This document shows positions 9,292-18,009 of a stretch of 64,000 nt of DNA, in pieces. The notes beneath the pieces are model-generated. The model was given only the letters and a program-made list of their open reading frames with translations, was not told where the DNA came from and ran no database searches. How positions within the stretch are numbered: position 1 is the stretch's first letter; each line of letters begins with the position of its first letter. Position numbers and translations under genes: made by a program. The stretch comes from Ardenticatenales bacterium (GTDB taxonomy: Bacteria; Chloroflexota; Anaerolineae; Epilineales; Epilineaceae): contig JADYYS010000011.1 in assembly GCA_020853525.1 (NCBI GenBank), positions 32,856-96,855 of the forward strand. The letters run 5' to 3'.

Positions 9292-11957
9292 GGGCCGCCC
9301 TGCGCGGCGATCACGTTCACGATGGCCAACCGCACGCGCGTCGTGCCGGCGTCCGGACCCGCGCTGACGGGCAGCCGCTCGCCCGTTTCGTAGTCGTAGA
9401 TGCCCACCAGCAGATGGTACTCGCCCGGCGGTTCGTCCGGGGCGATATCGATGACCCGACGGTCCAGCACGGTCTCGCCGGCAGCGAGCGATGCGAGGGG
9501 ACGCGGCTTGCCGCATACGGTCTCGGCCGGAGTCCGCGGCGGGCCGTCCGCTTGGCCGATCGTGCGGTCGCCTTCGCGCTCGAGGTGAACGAAGACCTGG
9601 GCGTTGGGAGAGATGGTCGACGCCAGGGCATGCCAGGCGAGGGTGAGCGCGATCTGGTCGCCGGGGAGCACGGCGCGGGCGCCGTTCGTGAAGAAGGCGG
9701 CGGAAACGGACGGCGTTTCGAGGCTCCAGCCGTCCAGGATCAGCGTGGGCGGCTCGCCGAACACGTCGCTTCGATCATGGTCGACGATGCGCCCTGGGTC
9801 ATCGAAGGGCAGACCGGCGTCATAGTGCGGGTCGGTCAGCTCTCGGTCGAACTCCCTCTCACGAGTCCCCAACCCCCACACAGCCGGGCTCTCGAGCCCA
9901 AGCTCGATCGGACCGCCGGGCAGAACGCCGCCGCGCTGCCAGAGCGATATGCCGTGCGGGCCGCCTCCGGAAACGTGGCCGATCTTCGCGAACCCGGCGG
10001 CGGCGACGTCTTCATCCGACGGCGGCGCATCCCGGGGCTCTTCTTCGCCAAGTACCGGCTGGACATCCTGGACCGCATCCGCCACGAACATCCAACGCGC
10101 ATCTTCCCCACATCGCGGAGCCCCTCGACTGTACCAAGCCGTGACCGCCGGCTCTTCGTTCGAGTCGTATTCTCCGCCCCACTGCATTCCGCCGATCGCC
10201 TTCCACCCCGCCCGGTACGGAAACCCGAACCACCCGCTCCCCGGCAGCTCCGCGAACGGGTACCACGCCCCCGCCACCTGCACGTCCGGGTAGCCGCGCT
10301 TGTAGGCCACATCGTGTTGGACGAAGACCATCCAGCTGTAGAACGCGCTGTAGGCGGCGACGATGGCGAGGGAGGCGGCGAGGGCGCCGGCGACGGGCGT
10401 TGCCCAGCGGCCTGCGCCCCCAACCCCCGGCGAGCTTCGCTCGTCGACCCCTCCCCCAATGCTGGGGGCGGGGTGTAGGCGGTTCCACACGGTGGCAATC
10501 GTCAGGGCCGCGATCAGGCTCAGCGCCGGGAACACGACGTGAAAGTGCGTCCGCGGCGCCTCCACGAGCGTGGCATAGAAGAGCACGGGTGCGGCCAGCC
10601 AGAGGGCGGTGGTGGTCCAGGCGGGGTCGCGCGGAGCGGCGAGGACCACCAGGGCCAAGGCGACGCCGATCACGAGGATGGCCCAGCTCCGGCCCTCGAT
10701 GTCGTCCGTGAGCGCGAACCACTCCGGGCGCAGGACGAGGGCGGGGATCGCCAGCACGCCGAACGCGGCGGCGGCCCAGCCGGCGCGGGGCCAGCGGCGG
10801 ATGAGGCGCGCCGTGACGGCGGCGGCCACGAGGAGGTCGATGGCGAACAGGTAATACGCGCTGCTGTAGAAGTTGGCGAGGCCCATCCACTTCGGCAGTG
10901 CATCGTACGGCGCGCCGCCGCCCTCGCCGCCGCCCCCGCCGAGACGGACTTCGACGAGGTACTTCAGCGTCGTGGACTGGAAGTACGGGTGGCGGACGAG
11001 CGGGACGTAGAACGCGGACAGGAGCGCGGTGCCGAGCGCGAAGCCGGCGGCGACGGCCCACCGTTCGCGGCGCAGGCTGCCGGGGACCGCGCGCCAGCGG
11101 GCGACGACCAGGTAGGCGATGGCGGGGGCGGTGAGGGCGGCGTCGTAGTGGGAGAGGAGGCCGCAGGCGAGGAAGAGGGCGCACAGCACGAGCCACCGTC
11201 CCGCCCCGTCGCGATCGTCGTCCGCCGCGTGCCGATACCGCCACGCGCACCACAGCGCCAACGTCCCGAATAGGAACACCAGCGCCTGATACTGCACGAC
11301 CCGCCCGAAGGCGATGAAGAAGCCGTTGAGCGATAGGATCACCGTCGCCGCGAGCCCGACGCGCGCCCCGAACAGCCCGCGGCCGACGACGAGCAGCGCG
11401 GCCAGCCCGGCCAGCATCGCCACCGCGAACGGCAGGCGCGCCGTGCCCTCGTCGATGCGGCGCTGCACGGCGTAGACCTCGGCGGTGATCAGGATCTCCG
11501 CCGGCCCCTTCTTGTGGACGTAGATCGCGTCGTGCCGCCCGTCGATCGTGGCCGCGGCCTTGTGGAGGACGAGGGCCTCGTCGCCCTGGAACTCCGACCA
11601 GCCGAGGTTCGGGAGGCGGAAGAGGGCGGCGAAGGCGATGACGGCGGCGACTGCGAGCCAGGTGCGGCGGTCGAGGGGGCGGGGGCGGCCGCACGCCTGG
11701 CCGCCGCGCCAACGCTGGGCGCCGGCGACGACGACGGCCAGGAGGAGCGTCGCGCCGACGAACGTCGCCCCGCGCACGCCCCACGGCGTCGCGTTCAGCG
11801 CCATGCCCGCGACGACGCTCCACGCGTAGCCGAGGCCGAGCGTGAGGACGATGCGCTCGAGGGCGTCCGTGCGGTCGCGCCACGGCAGCCAGGCGTCGGC
11901 GAGGACGGTGCCGGCGAGCGCGACGAGGGCGAGCCAGGCGAGGGAGGAGGCGATCAT
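9288..11957 (-). CDS. GT39/ArnT-like membrane glycosyltransferase with extracellular tail
   Basis: About 889 residues, first gene of the three-gene operon. ATG 11957 was chosen because a hydrophobic helix follows at once and the long upstream extension looks non-coding. The predicted membrane segments begin at residue 3. The loop W-S-E-F-Q-G-D-E-A-L-V-L carries the GT39-type acidic pair, and an H-K-K-G-P-A-E-I-L motif follows. After roughly twelve hydrophobic segments there is a soluble C-terminal part with a D-E-P-P-G-E-Y-H-L-L-V-G-I-Y-D strand shared with the downstream paralogue. The likely role is polyprenyl-phosphate-dependent sugar transfer at the outer face of the membrane. A GC-rich repeat at 10416-10473 is translated in frame as a Gly/Ser/Pro-rich insert in a loop region. 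The stop overlaps the next start as ATGA. Confidence 0.8.
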   Translation of the reverse strand: MIASSLAWLALVALAGTVLADAWLPWRDRTDALERIVLTLGLGYAWSVVAGMALNATPWGVRGATFVGATLLLAVVVAGAQRWRGGQACGRPRPLDRRTWLAVAAVIAFAALFRLPNLGWSEFQGDEALVLHKAAATIDGRHDAIYVHKKGPAEILITAEVYAVQRRIDEGTARLPFAVAMLAGLAALLVVGRGLFGARVGLAATVILSLNGFFIAFGRVVQYQALVFLFGTLALWCAWRYRHAADDDRDGAGRWLVLCALFLACGLLSHYDAALTAPAIAYLVVARWRAVPGSLRRERWAVAAGFALGTALLSAFYVPLVRHPYFQSTTLKYLVEVRLGGGGGEGGGAPYDALPKWMGLANFYSSAYYLFAIDLLVAAAVTARLIRRWPRAGWAAAAFGVLAIPALVLRPEWFALTDDIEGRSWAILVIGVALALVVLAAPRDPAWTTTALWLAAPVLFYATLVEAPRTHFHVVFPALSLIAALTIATVWNRLHPAPSIGGGVDERSSPGVGGAGRWATPVAGALAASLAIVAAYSAFYSWMVFVQHDVAYKRGYPDVQVAGAWYPFAELPGSGWFGFPYRAGWKAIGGMQWGGEYDSNEEPAVTAWYSRGAPRCGEDARWMFVADAVQDVQPVLGEEEPRDAPPSDEDVAAAGFAKIGHVSGGGPHGISLWQRGGVLPGGPIELGLESPAVWGLGTREREFDRELTDPHYDAGLPFDDPGRIVDHDRSDVFGEPPTLILDGWSLETPSVSAAFFTNGARAVLPGDQIALTLAWHALASTISPNAQVFVHLEREGDRTIGQADGPPRTPAETVCGKPRPLASLAAGETVLDRRVIDIAPDEPPGEYHLLVGIYDYETGERLPVSAGPDAGTTRVRLAIVNVIAAQGGP
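10416..10473. repeat. C-rich hairpin repeat inside a glycosyltransferase CDS
   Basis: CCCCCAACCCCCGG, then a short GAGC/GCTC hairpin, then CCCCTCCCCCAATGCTGGGGG. It resembles the intergenic repeat at 44943-44983 (CCCCCGACCCCCTCCCCCAA then CTGGGGGAGGGGG). Here it is read in frame as a loop insert. Confidence 0.6.
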
Positions 11958-12070
11958 CGGCGAATCATAACCCGATACCCGCCCGTCCCGCGGCCGTGTA
12001 TGATTCGGCGGGTGCGGGAGCGCTACCTCGCGCCTGGCCGCCGCAAGTCCGGGAGGAGGATGTTCCGTCC

Positions 12071-12679
12071 ATGGCCATTCCACAAACCGTAACCCTCTTG
12101 ACGCCCGAAGAGTATCTCGCCGAGGAAGCATTGGCTGAGTTCAAGCACGAGTACATGGACGGGGTTGTCGTCGCGATGAGTGGCGGCAGCCGTTACCATT
12201 CGTGTGTCATCATGGACCTTGGCTCGATGGTCAACGGCCAGCTTCGCGGAAGCGACTGCCAGCCGTTCGAGAGCAACCTGCGCGTGCGGACCGATGCGAA
12301 CCACTTCGTGTACCCCGACGTCACGGTCGTTTGCGGCGAGACCCAGTTCTCTGACGACGGCTACGACAACCTGCTAAACCCAACCGTGATCTTCGAAGTG
12401 CTTTCGCCGTCGACCGAGGCCCACGACCGCGGCGCCAAATGGTTCCGCTATCGCCAGATGCCCTCGCTCCAGCAGTACGTCCTCGTCAGCCAGGACAGGC
12501 CGCAGATCGAGGTCTTCACGCGCAACGGCGATGTCTGGACGTACATCGATGTACAGGGCCTCGACGCCTCACTGCAACTCGATGCCATCGGCGTGACGCT
12601 GGCGCTCGGCGACGTATATGCACGCGTCAAATTCGACGAGGATCGCGCGGTGGGCCTGATCGGCGAGCCGGGGGACTGA
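12071..12679 (+). CDS. Uma2 family endonuclease (DUF820)
   Basis: About 202 residues with the Uma2/DUF820 restriction-endonuclease-like fold. It begins with T-P-E-E-Y-L-A-E-E-A and E-Y-M-D-G-V-V-V-A-M-S-G-G-S, followed by H-S-C-V-I-M-D-L, then Y-P-D-V-T-V-V-C and V-I-F-E-V-L-S-P-S-T-E-A-H-D-R-G-A-K. The D...E-V-L pair with the later K matches the PD-(D/E)XK metal site. ATG 12071 follows a GGGAGGAGG stretch; an upstream GTG-type extension looks non-coding. A TATGAT hexamer at 11999-12004 may be its -10 box. Uma2 proteins are numerous in Chloroflexota and cyanobacteria, and their cellular target is not settled. It is monocistronic and divergent from the glycosyltransferase operon. Confidence 0.85.
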   Translation: MAIPQTVTLLTPEEYLAEEALAEFKHEYMDGVVVAMSGGSRYHSCVIMDLGSMVNGQLRGSDCQPFESNLRVRTDANHFVYPDVTVVCGETQFSDDGYDNLLNPTVIFEVLSPSTEAHDRGAKWFRYRQMPSLQQYVLVSQDRPQIEVFTRNGDVWTYIDVQGLDASLQLDAIGVTLALGDVYARVKFDEDRAVGLIGEPGD

Positions 12680-12927
12680 GCGGCACGAGCGGCCGCGCCA
12701 CGTCGGTGTGCGCGTGATCGTCGTTGCCGGGGATCCCCACGCATCGCCCGGGTGGATCGTCGGAATCCCATAGGCGATCCGTCTCGATCGCCTGGGCGAT
12801 TCGGCAGATTCACATGAGGGATGTGCGCGCGACCCTGCCTAGCCTCGATGCGCGGCCACCATGATCGCTCCCATGATCGCTCCATCGGCGGTCGGCTACC
12901 CAACAATCCAAGGAACGGAGCACGCCC

Positions 12928-13926
12928 ATGTCCTCCACCATCCACGGCCTGCACCACATCACGTGCATCGCCGGCGACCCGCAGCTGAACGTCGACTTCT
13001 ACGCCGGCCTGCTCGGGATGCGCCTCGTCAAGCGCTCCGTGAACCAGGACGTCCCGGACACCTACCACCTCTTCTACGCCGACGGCGCCGGCACGCCCGG
13101 CACGGACCTGACGTTCTTCCCGTGGCCGGCGATGGAGCGCTCGCGCCGCGGCATCGGCTTGGCGGTCGAGGTCGCGCTGGCGGTGCCGGCGGCCAGCCTG
13201 CCCTACTGGCACGATCGGCTCACGGCCGCGGGCGTCGACGTCGGGCCGACGGACGGCGAATCCGTGGGCGGCGACGCAGCGGCCGGCGCCGGCTTCGTCA
13301 CGCGCTTCGGCGAGACCGTCCTCCCCTTCCGCGACCCCGACGGCCTCCACCTCGCCCTCGTCGCAACGGACGACGACCGCCCGTTCGTGCCGTGGGACAA
13401 GAGCGCCGTGCCCGTCGCCCACCAGATCCGCGGCCTGCACGCCGTCCGCATGTGGGAGCGCGACATGGGCCCGACCGTCGCCGCCCTCACGACGCTCCTC
13501 GGCATGACGCCGGCGGGCGTGGAGGACGGCTGGCACCGCTACGCCGCCGGCAGCGGCGGTTCGGGGACGTACGTCGATGTGCGCGAGCTGCCCGAGGAGC
13601 GGCGCGGGACGTGGGGCACGGGCGGCGTGCATCACGTGGCGTGGCGGGTGGACGACGTGGCCGAGGGGACGGCGCTGCGCGAAATCGTCGAGGACGCGGG
13701 CCTGCGGCCGTCGCCCGTCATCGACCGCTTCTGGTTCGAGAGCATCTACTTCAAGGAGCCGGGCGGCACGCTCTTCGAGCTGGCGACCGAGGGGCCGGGG
13801 TTCGGGCGGGACGAGGACATGGCGCACCTGGGGGAGCAGCTGATCCTGCCGCCGTGGCTGGAGGTGCATCGGGGGGCGATCGAGGGGGCGTTGCCGGCGC
13901 TCGTCTTGCCGGAGGGGTCGCGTTGA
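12928..13926 (+). CDS. VOC family ring-cleaving dioxygenase (MhqO-like)
   Basis: 332 residues with two vicinal-oxygen-chelate (glyoxalase/extradiol dioxygenase) repeats. The first starts with G-L-H-H-I-T (His9/His10) and L-N-V-D-F-Y-A-G-L-L-G-M-R-L-V-K. The second starts near residue 145 with R-G-L-H-A-V-R-M-W and holds G-V-H-H-V-A-W-R and, near the end, F-K-E-P-G-G-T-L-F-E-L-A-T, which supply the metal His and Glu. Length and motifs fit the MhqO/LinE-type hydroquinone-cleaving Fe(II) dioxygenases, which open aromatic diols and often serve quinone detoxification; the substrate here is inferred from family only. AAGGAACGGAG lies upstream of ATG 12928. It stands alone between Uma2 and the HEAT protein. 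Confidence 0.85.
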   Translation: MSSTIHGLHHITCIAGDPQLNVDFYAGLLGMRLVKRSVNQDVPDTYHLFYADGAGTPGTDLTFFPWPAMERSRRGIGLAVEVALAVPAASLPYWHDRLTAAGVDVGPTDGESVGGDAAAGAGFVTRFGETVLPFRDPDGLHLALVATDDDRPFVPWDKSAVPVAHQIRGLHAVRMWERDMGPTVAALTTLLGMTPAGVEDGWHRYAAGSGGSGTYVDVRELPEERRGTWGTGGVHHVAWRVDDVAEGTALREIVEDAGLRPSPVIDRFWFESIYFKEPGGTLFELATEGPGFGRDEDMAHLGEQLILPPWLEVHRGAIEGALPALVLPEGSR

Positions 13927-14001
13927 ACGGGACGCGCCGTAGTCGCGCACGTACATAAGGTGAGGACGAATCTCCTCTCATCGACCGCGCGGAGGAAAGC
14001 A

Positions 14002-15234
14002 TTGGTTGGCACCGAGACGACTCCGACAGAGCTCATCGACCTACTCGGTGACGTCGACCCCGATGTTCGCCTCCGCGCCGCCCTCGACCTCGGCGAGGGG
14101 CGCCACCAGGCGGCCGCCCCCGCGATCGTGGAGCGATTCGGCCGCGAGCGCGACTTCTACATCCGCGAGATCCTCACCTGGACCGCGCTGCGCATGCCGG
14201 ATGCCGCCCTCCCGCACGTCCGCGCCGCCCTCCATAGCCCGCGCTGGCTCGCCCGCCTCCAGGCCCTCCATACCTTGAGTAAGGTGGGCTCCCGCGACGA
14301 TGCCGCCCACCTGGACCCGCTGATCGCCGACCCGGTGGACGCCGTGGCCGCGCGAGCGTACTGGGCTGCGGCGCAGACACTCGATCCACGCGTGGTGCCC
14401 GCACTCGTCGCGCAGCTCTCCCGAGGCGACTCCGAGCACCAGAACAGCCTCACGGTAGCGCTCGGCTCGTTCGGCGCGGCGGCCGTCCCGGCCCTGGTGG
14501 CGGCACTAGGCGGCGGCAATCCTGAGGCGCGACGGCACGCCGCCGACACCCTCGGCTCTATGGGCTCCCCGGATGCCGACGCCGCCGCCCAAGCCCTCGC
14601 CGCCGCCATCGCCGACCCGGACGAGGGAGTCCGCCTCGCCGCCCTCAACGCATTGGGCCAGCTGGTCGTGCCGTCCGCGTGGGCGGCGATCGATGATGCC
14701 GCCGGATCTCCGGAGCCCAAGATGCGCCAGCTCGCCGAACGTTTGGGCGAGCGGAGGCCGAGTACGCGTGAGCTGCGCTTGGCTGAGCTCCGGCGTCAGC
14801 GCGGTGGTGGTGACGGCGAAGCTGCTGACGAGGCCGAGGCCTCTGCGGAGGTGCAGCCGGTCGCGGCGGCGGCCCCATGGCCGGGTCCCGACCTGTCGCT
14901 GGTCGACATAGAGGGCGGCCCGCAGGCCGAGGCTCTTCATCCGAAACTTGCCCGGCAGGTGGAATTCTGCCGCCCGCGCTACCTCAGCCGCTCCGACGTT
15001 CCCCAGGAAGTCCTCGCCCGGGTCTACGCGGAAGCCGAGGCTGAGGCGCTGACGGCGGGAAGGCCGGCGGCCGCGGCGGCCCGTATCGCGGCGGGCAGAG
15101 CCGAGTTGTTTGTCCACGAGACGGTCCTCCTTGAGCAGGTGAGCGTGGTGAACCCCGGGATGACGGTGGACGGGCTGCTGCTGGGCACGGGCGTCCGGGT
15201 TAAGGGATTCACGGTAAGCGCCGACGGGTCATGA
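14002..15234 (+). CDS. HEAT-repeat protein fused to a C-terminal EF-Ts-like domain
   Basis: TTG 14002 lies six bases after GGAGG, and this is preferred over the upstream GTG 13960. Residues about 8-240 are alpha-helical HEAT/PBS-lyase-like repeats (A-A-L-D-L-G-E-G, L-Q-A-L-H-T-L-S-K-V-G, A-A-D-T-L-G-S-M-G, A-A-L-N-A-L-G-Q-L). An acidic Ala/Glu linker follows. Residues 311-410 match the end of translation elongation factor Ts: S-D-V-P-Q-E-V, A-E-A-L-T-A-G-R-P, R-I-A-A-G-R-A-E-L-F, and H-E-T-V-L-L-E-Q, in the right order and spacing. The EF-Ts N-terminal UBA-like part is missing, so it is not the housekeeping EF-Ts. The EF-Ts part could dock EF-Tu or another partner while the HEAT part scaffolds; this is inference. 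I know of no characterised protein with this layout. Confidence 0.75.
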   Translation: MVGTETTPTELIDLLGDVDPDVRLRAALDLGEGRHQAAAPAIVERFGRERDFYIREILTWTALRMPDAALPHVRAALHSPRWLARLQALHTLSKVGSRDDAAHLDPLIADPVDAVAARAYWAAAQTLDPRVVPALVAQLSRGDSEHQNSLTVALGSFGAAAVPALVAALGGGNPEARRHAADTLGSMGSPDADAAAQALAAAIADPDEGVRLAALNALGQLVVPSAWAAIDDAAGSPEPKMRQLAERLGERRPSTRELRLAELRRQRGGGDGEAADEAEASAEVQPVAAAAPWPGPDLSLVDIEGGPQAEALHPKLARQVEFCRPRYLSRSDVPQEVLARVYAEAEAEALTAGRPAAAAARIAAGRAELFVHETVLLEQVSVVNPGMTVDGLLLGTGVRVKGFTVSADGS

Positions 15235-15249
15235 GAGTCCGCGAGCAGC

Positions 15250-15357
15250 TGCCACGCCAAGCGACTGGCCGGCTGGACGCTGTGGCTGAGCGATGAGCTG
15301 CTCGCGCCGGTGCCGCACCGCCAGATGGTGTTCGTGCTCCCGAAGCGGCTGCGTCCG
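15250..15357 (+). pseudogene. Remnant of an IS91-type transposase
   Basis: One frame gives 36 residues beginning C-H-A-K-R-L-A-G-W and ending H-R-Q-M-V-F-V-L-P-K-R-L-R-P. That resembles the N-terminal part of IS91/IS1294-type (Y2 rolling-circle) transposases, which have C-H-G-K-R, V-P-H-R-Q-F-V-F-T-I-P-K-R-L-R. There is no start, no upstream zinc-finger half and no catalytic part, so this is a decayed scrap left between two genes. Confidence 0.5.
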
Positions 15358-15422
15358 TCCAGTATGATGGCGCCGCCGCCCGCGCCACACGTCGCCGCCC
15401 CTTCGACGAACGGAGCCGCACG

Positions 15423-17618
15423 ATGTCGCTGCGAAGGATCCTCGGCCGCCCGACCCACCCCGCCCCCGTGCGAGCCGTCGCCTCGGTGATGCTGCTCGTC
15501 GCGGCCGGTCTTGCGATGAACGTCGTTCGACTTCGGCCCGCATCGCCGCCGACTGCGGCGCCTCTATCGTCCGCCATCGCCCAGTCCGATCCGTCGCCCC
15601 CACCCCCCGCCGTTTACCTCCCGCGTCTCGACGCCGCCCCGCCCCCCGACCTCGCCGTCGAAGGCCAGGTCGGCGGCGCCACGTGGGCCGTCGCCGCGCG
15701 GGGCGACACTGCCTACGTCGGCATCGGCCCGCGGATCGTCGCCTGGGACCTCCGCCCGACGGACCGCGGTGACGCACCCACCGAGCTGGCGAAGAGCGCC
15801 GTCCTCGGCCGGGCGGTGCGCGACCTCGTGCTCGACGGCGACCGGCTGTACGCCGCGCTCGGGGGCGCCGGCGTAGCGGTCTTCGACGTCGCCAACCCGG
15901 CGCGCATCGCCCTCACGACCGAGCGCGACCTGCCGGGCGAGTCGGGATCGCTCGTCCTCGACGCCGGGCGGCTGTACGTCGCGCTCGGCCGGCGTGGCAT
16001 CGTGGTCCTCGACGCCGCGTCGCCCGCCCTCGACGAGCTGGGCGCCTGGCAGGCGCCGCCGGACGGGGACGATCCGGCGAAGGTCTTCGACATCGCCCCG
16101 CACGGGCAGCTGGCGTACGCAGCCGTCGATGAGCACGGGCTGCTCGTTCTCGATGTCGCCGACCCGGCGCGCATGACGATCGTCGGCGAGGACGCGGCGC
16201 ACGGGGAGGCGCGGCGGGTGACGCGGGTGGGGGAGACGGCGTGGGTGGCGGCGGACAACGGGGAGGTGCATGTCTACGATCTGCGGGAGCCGCGGCGGCC
16301 GCGGTCGTTTGCCCAGCCGAATGAGCGATTCGTTCGCGGCGACGAGGCGGTGGCCGGATTCGCGCTGGCAGGCGACCGGATCGCGATCTCGGGTGGACCG
16401 CTCGAGGTCTGGGACGTGGCGGACCCGTTCACTCCCAGGAGGTTGGGGACCGGCACCGACGGCTTGTTCGCGCGGCACGCGGATGACGGGGGCGATGGCG
16501 TGGCGTTCGCTGGGGCCAGGCTCGTGGTCGCCGGCGGTACGAACGGCAAGATCGTCGTCGTCACTGCGGCCGGCGGAGCGTCGCTCCGGGGAAACGTCAC
16601 GGTGGACGGTCTGTCCAATGCGTGGCGGTCCGTACTCTACGGCGGACCCGATGGCAAGACGCTGTACAGTGGAGATGACCGCTTCGATGTCGCCCGTCCG
16701 AGCGAACCGCGACCGCTGGGCGTCAACCCGATGCAGTCGTACACGGTCGACGGTTCGCCGGCCGCAGGGCTGGATGCGGTCGTTGTCGACGGTCCCGTGG
16801 CGTACAGTGTCGGTGACCGCAACGCCGGCCAGCTCATCGCATTTGACCTCACGGATTCCGCCGCGCCGCGCCGCGTCGGCGTGATCGACGACCGGGCGGC
16901 GGACCAGAATTGGGGCAGCGGCTTCGTCTTTCGCGGCTGGACCGCGGGCGTCCTCGCCAAGGCTGGGGACCGGATCGTCCTCGGCGGCTACTGCTGCCAC
17001 TTCGCCGTCGTCGACGCCGCCGATCCGGCGGCGATGCGCCTGCTCGCGGTCCGCGGCGTCCAGCTCCGCGACGCGATCCACGCGCCGTCGCCCGCCCCGG
17101 CGGCCAGCTACACGGCCCTCGCCCTGACCGACGACGGACGCACAGCGGTCGGTGTGGACGCCGGCCAGCATGGCGACTTCGGCTACGCGGATTGGGGCGG
17201 CATCCAGGCGATCGACCTCACCGACCCGTCCGACCCGCGCTTCGGGCCGCACCTCGATTCCCCTGGCATGCAACAGAACGATGTCGTCATCCACGGCCAC
17301 CACGCCTACGTCGCCGCCGGCAAGGGCGGCCTGCGCGTCTACAACATCGCCGACATCGACGCCGTCCGCGAGGTCGGCGCGTGGGACGACGGGGACGAGA
17401 AGGCCGTGGCGATCGTGATGGCGTGGCCGCACGTGTTGCTGGCGCGGAGCAAGCGGCTGGACCTCATCGACATCTGCGATCCGGGGCATCCGACTCGGCT
17501 GACCTCGGCGAGCGTGCCGGGCGTCGTGAAGGCGCTGCGGCTGTACCGGGGGCGGGCGTGGGTGTTGACGGAGGACGCGGGGTTGGTGGGGTACGGGTTC
17601 CGCGGCGTCGGGCAGTAG
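15423..17618 (+). CDS. Secreted LVIVD-repeat beta-propeller protein
   Basis: 731 residues. The N-terminal region has a basic stretch, a hydrophobic segment (about 20-38) and a Pro-rich linker with A-V-Y-L-P-R-L, a motif common in exported Chloroflexota proteins. The rest is a series of about ten LVIVD-type repeats, each with a V-L-D-V-A-D-P or V-F-D-V-A-N-P strand followed by a short R-x-G turn, forming a propeller. The family is widespread, surface-linked and of unknown function. Two Cys-Cys sites (Y-C-C-H near residue 525 and I-C-D near 683) may form disulfides. A TATGAT hexamer at 15363-15368 could be its -10 element. It is transcribed alone. Confidence 0.75.
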   Translation: MSLRRILGRPTHPAPVRAVASVMLLVAAGLAMNVVRLRPASPPTAAPLSSAIAQSDPSPPPPAVYLPRLDAAPPPDLAVEGQVGGATWAVAARGDTAYVGIGPRIVAWDLRPTDRGDAPTELAKSAVLGRAVRDLVLDGDRLYAALGGAGVAVFDVANPARIALTTERDLPGESGSLVLDAGRLYVALGRRGIVVLDAASPALDELGAWQAPPDGDDPAKVFDIAPHGQLAYAAVDEHGLLVLDVADPARMTIVGEDAAHGEARRVTRVGETAWVAADNGEVHVYDLREPRRPRSFAQPNERFVRGDEAVAGFALAGDRIAISGGPLEVWDVADPFTPRRLGTGTDGLFARHADDGGDGVAFAGARLVVAGGTNGKIVVVTAAGGASLRGNVTVDGLSNAWRSVLYGGPDGKTLYSGDDRFDVARPSEPRPLGVNPMQSYTVDGSPAAGLDAVVVDGPVAYSVGDRNAGQLIAFDLTDSAAPRRVGVIDDRAADQNWGSGFVFRGWTAGVLAKAGDRIVLGGYCCHFAVVDAADPAAMRLLAVRGVQLRDAIHAPSPAPAASYTALALTDDGRTAVGVDAGQHGDFGYADWGGIQAIDLTDPSDPRFGPHLDSPGMQQNDVVIHGHHAYVAAGKGGLRVYNIADIDAVREVGAWDDGDEKAVAIVMAWPHVLLARSKRLDLIDICDPGHPTRLTSASVPGVVKALRLYRGRAWVLTEDAGLVGYGFRGVGQ

Positions 17619-17681
17619 GGACTCGCGTGCGGAAACCGAGCGGTCGATGCCGCGCTGACCCCTGTGCTATCTTCACCGCCG

Positions 17682-17999
17682 ATGATCGCTCCTGCCACAC
17701 TGTCACCTACTCGACGCGCCGCGCTCGAACAAGTGCGAGCCATCGTGCTACACGCCCTTGAGGGCCATATGGCGCGCGTTTGGCTGTTCGGTTCGTCCGC
17801 CACGGGCGACGCAAGACCGAGGAGCGACATCGATGTGGCCATCGAGGCGGATAGCCCCATTCCTGATCGACTTATGCTCGAACTAGTCGACGCTTTGGAA
17901 GAGAGCACCGTGCCCTACTTCGTCGAGGTCGTCGACCTCGCATCTGCCAGCGACGCGCTGCGGCAGGCGGTCCACGACCGAGGGATTCGGTGGAGCTAG
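17682..17999 (+). CDS. MNT-type nucleotidyltransferase domain protein
   Basis: About 105 residues. It shows the minimal nucleotidyltransferase signature G-S-S-A-T-G-D-A-R-P-R-S-D-I-D-V-A (GS-x10-D-x-D), with a later D near E-V-V-D-L as the third carboxylate. Such proteins are usually the MntA-type antitoxin partner of a HepT toxin, AMPylating the toxin. No HepT (DUF86) gene follows; the next gene, 10 bases downstream, is a uracil-DNA glycosylase. It may therefore be an orphan antitoxin or act on another target. ATG 17682 is preferred over GTG 17664. Confidence 0.8.
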   Translation: MIAPATLSPTRRAALEQVRAIVLHALEGHMARVWLFGSSATGDARPRSDIDVAIEADSPIPDRLMLELVDALEESTVPYFVEVVDLASASDALRQAVHDRGIRWS

Positions 18000-18009
18000 G
18001 GGGCGGGGG

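Noticed and set aside
12680..12927. A hidden gene or RNA in the gap before the VOC dioxygenase
   Set aside because: No frame or fold stands out; only a short direct repeat (CATGATCGCTCC twice near 12860) is seen.
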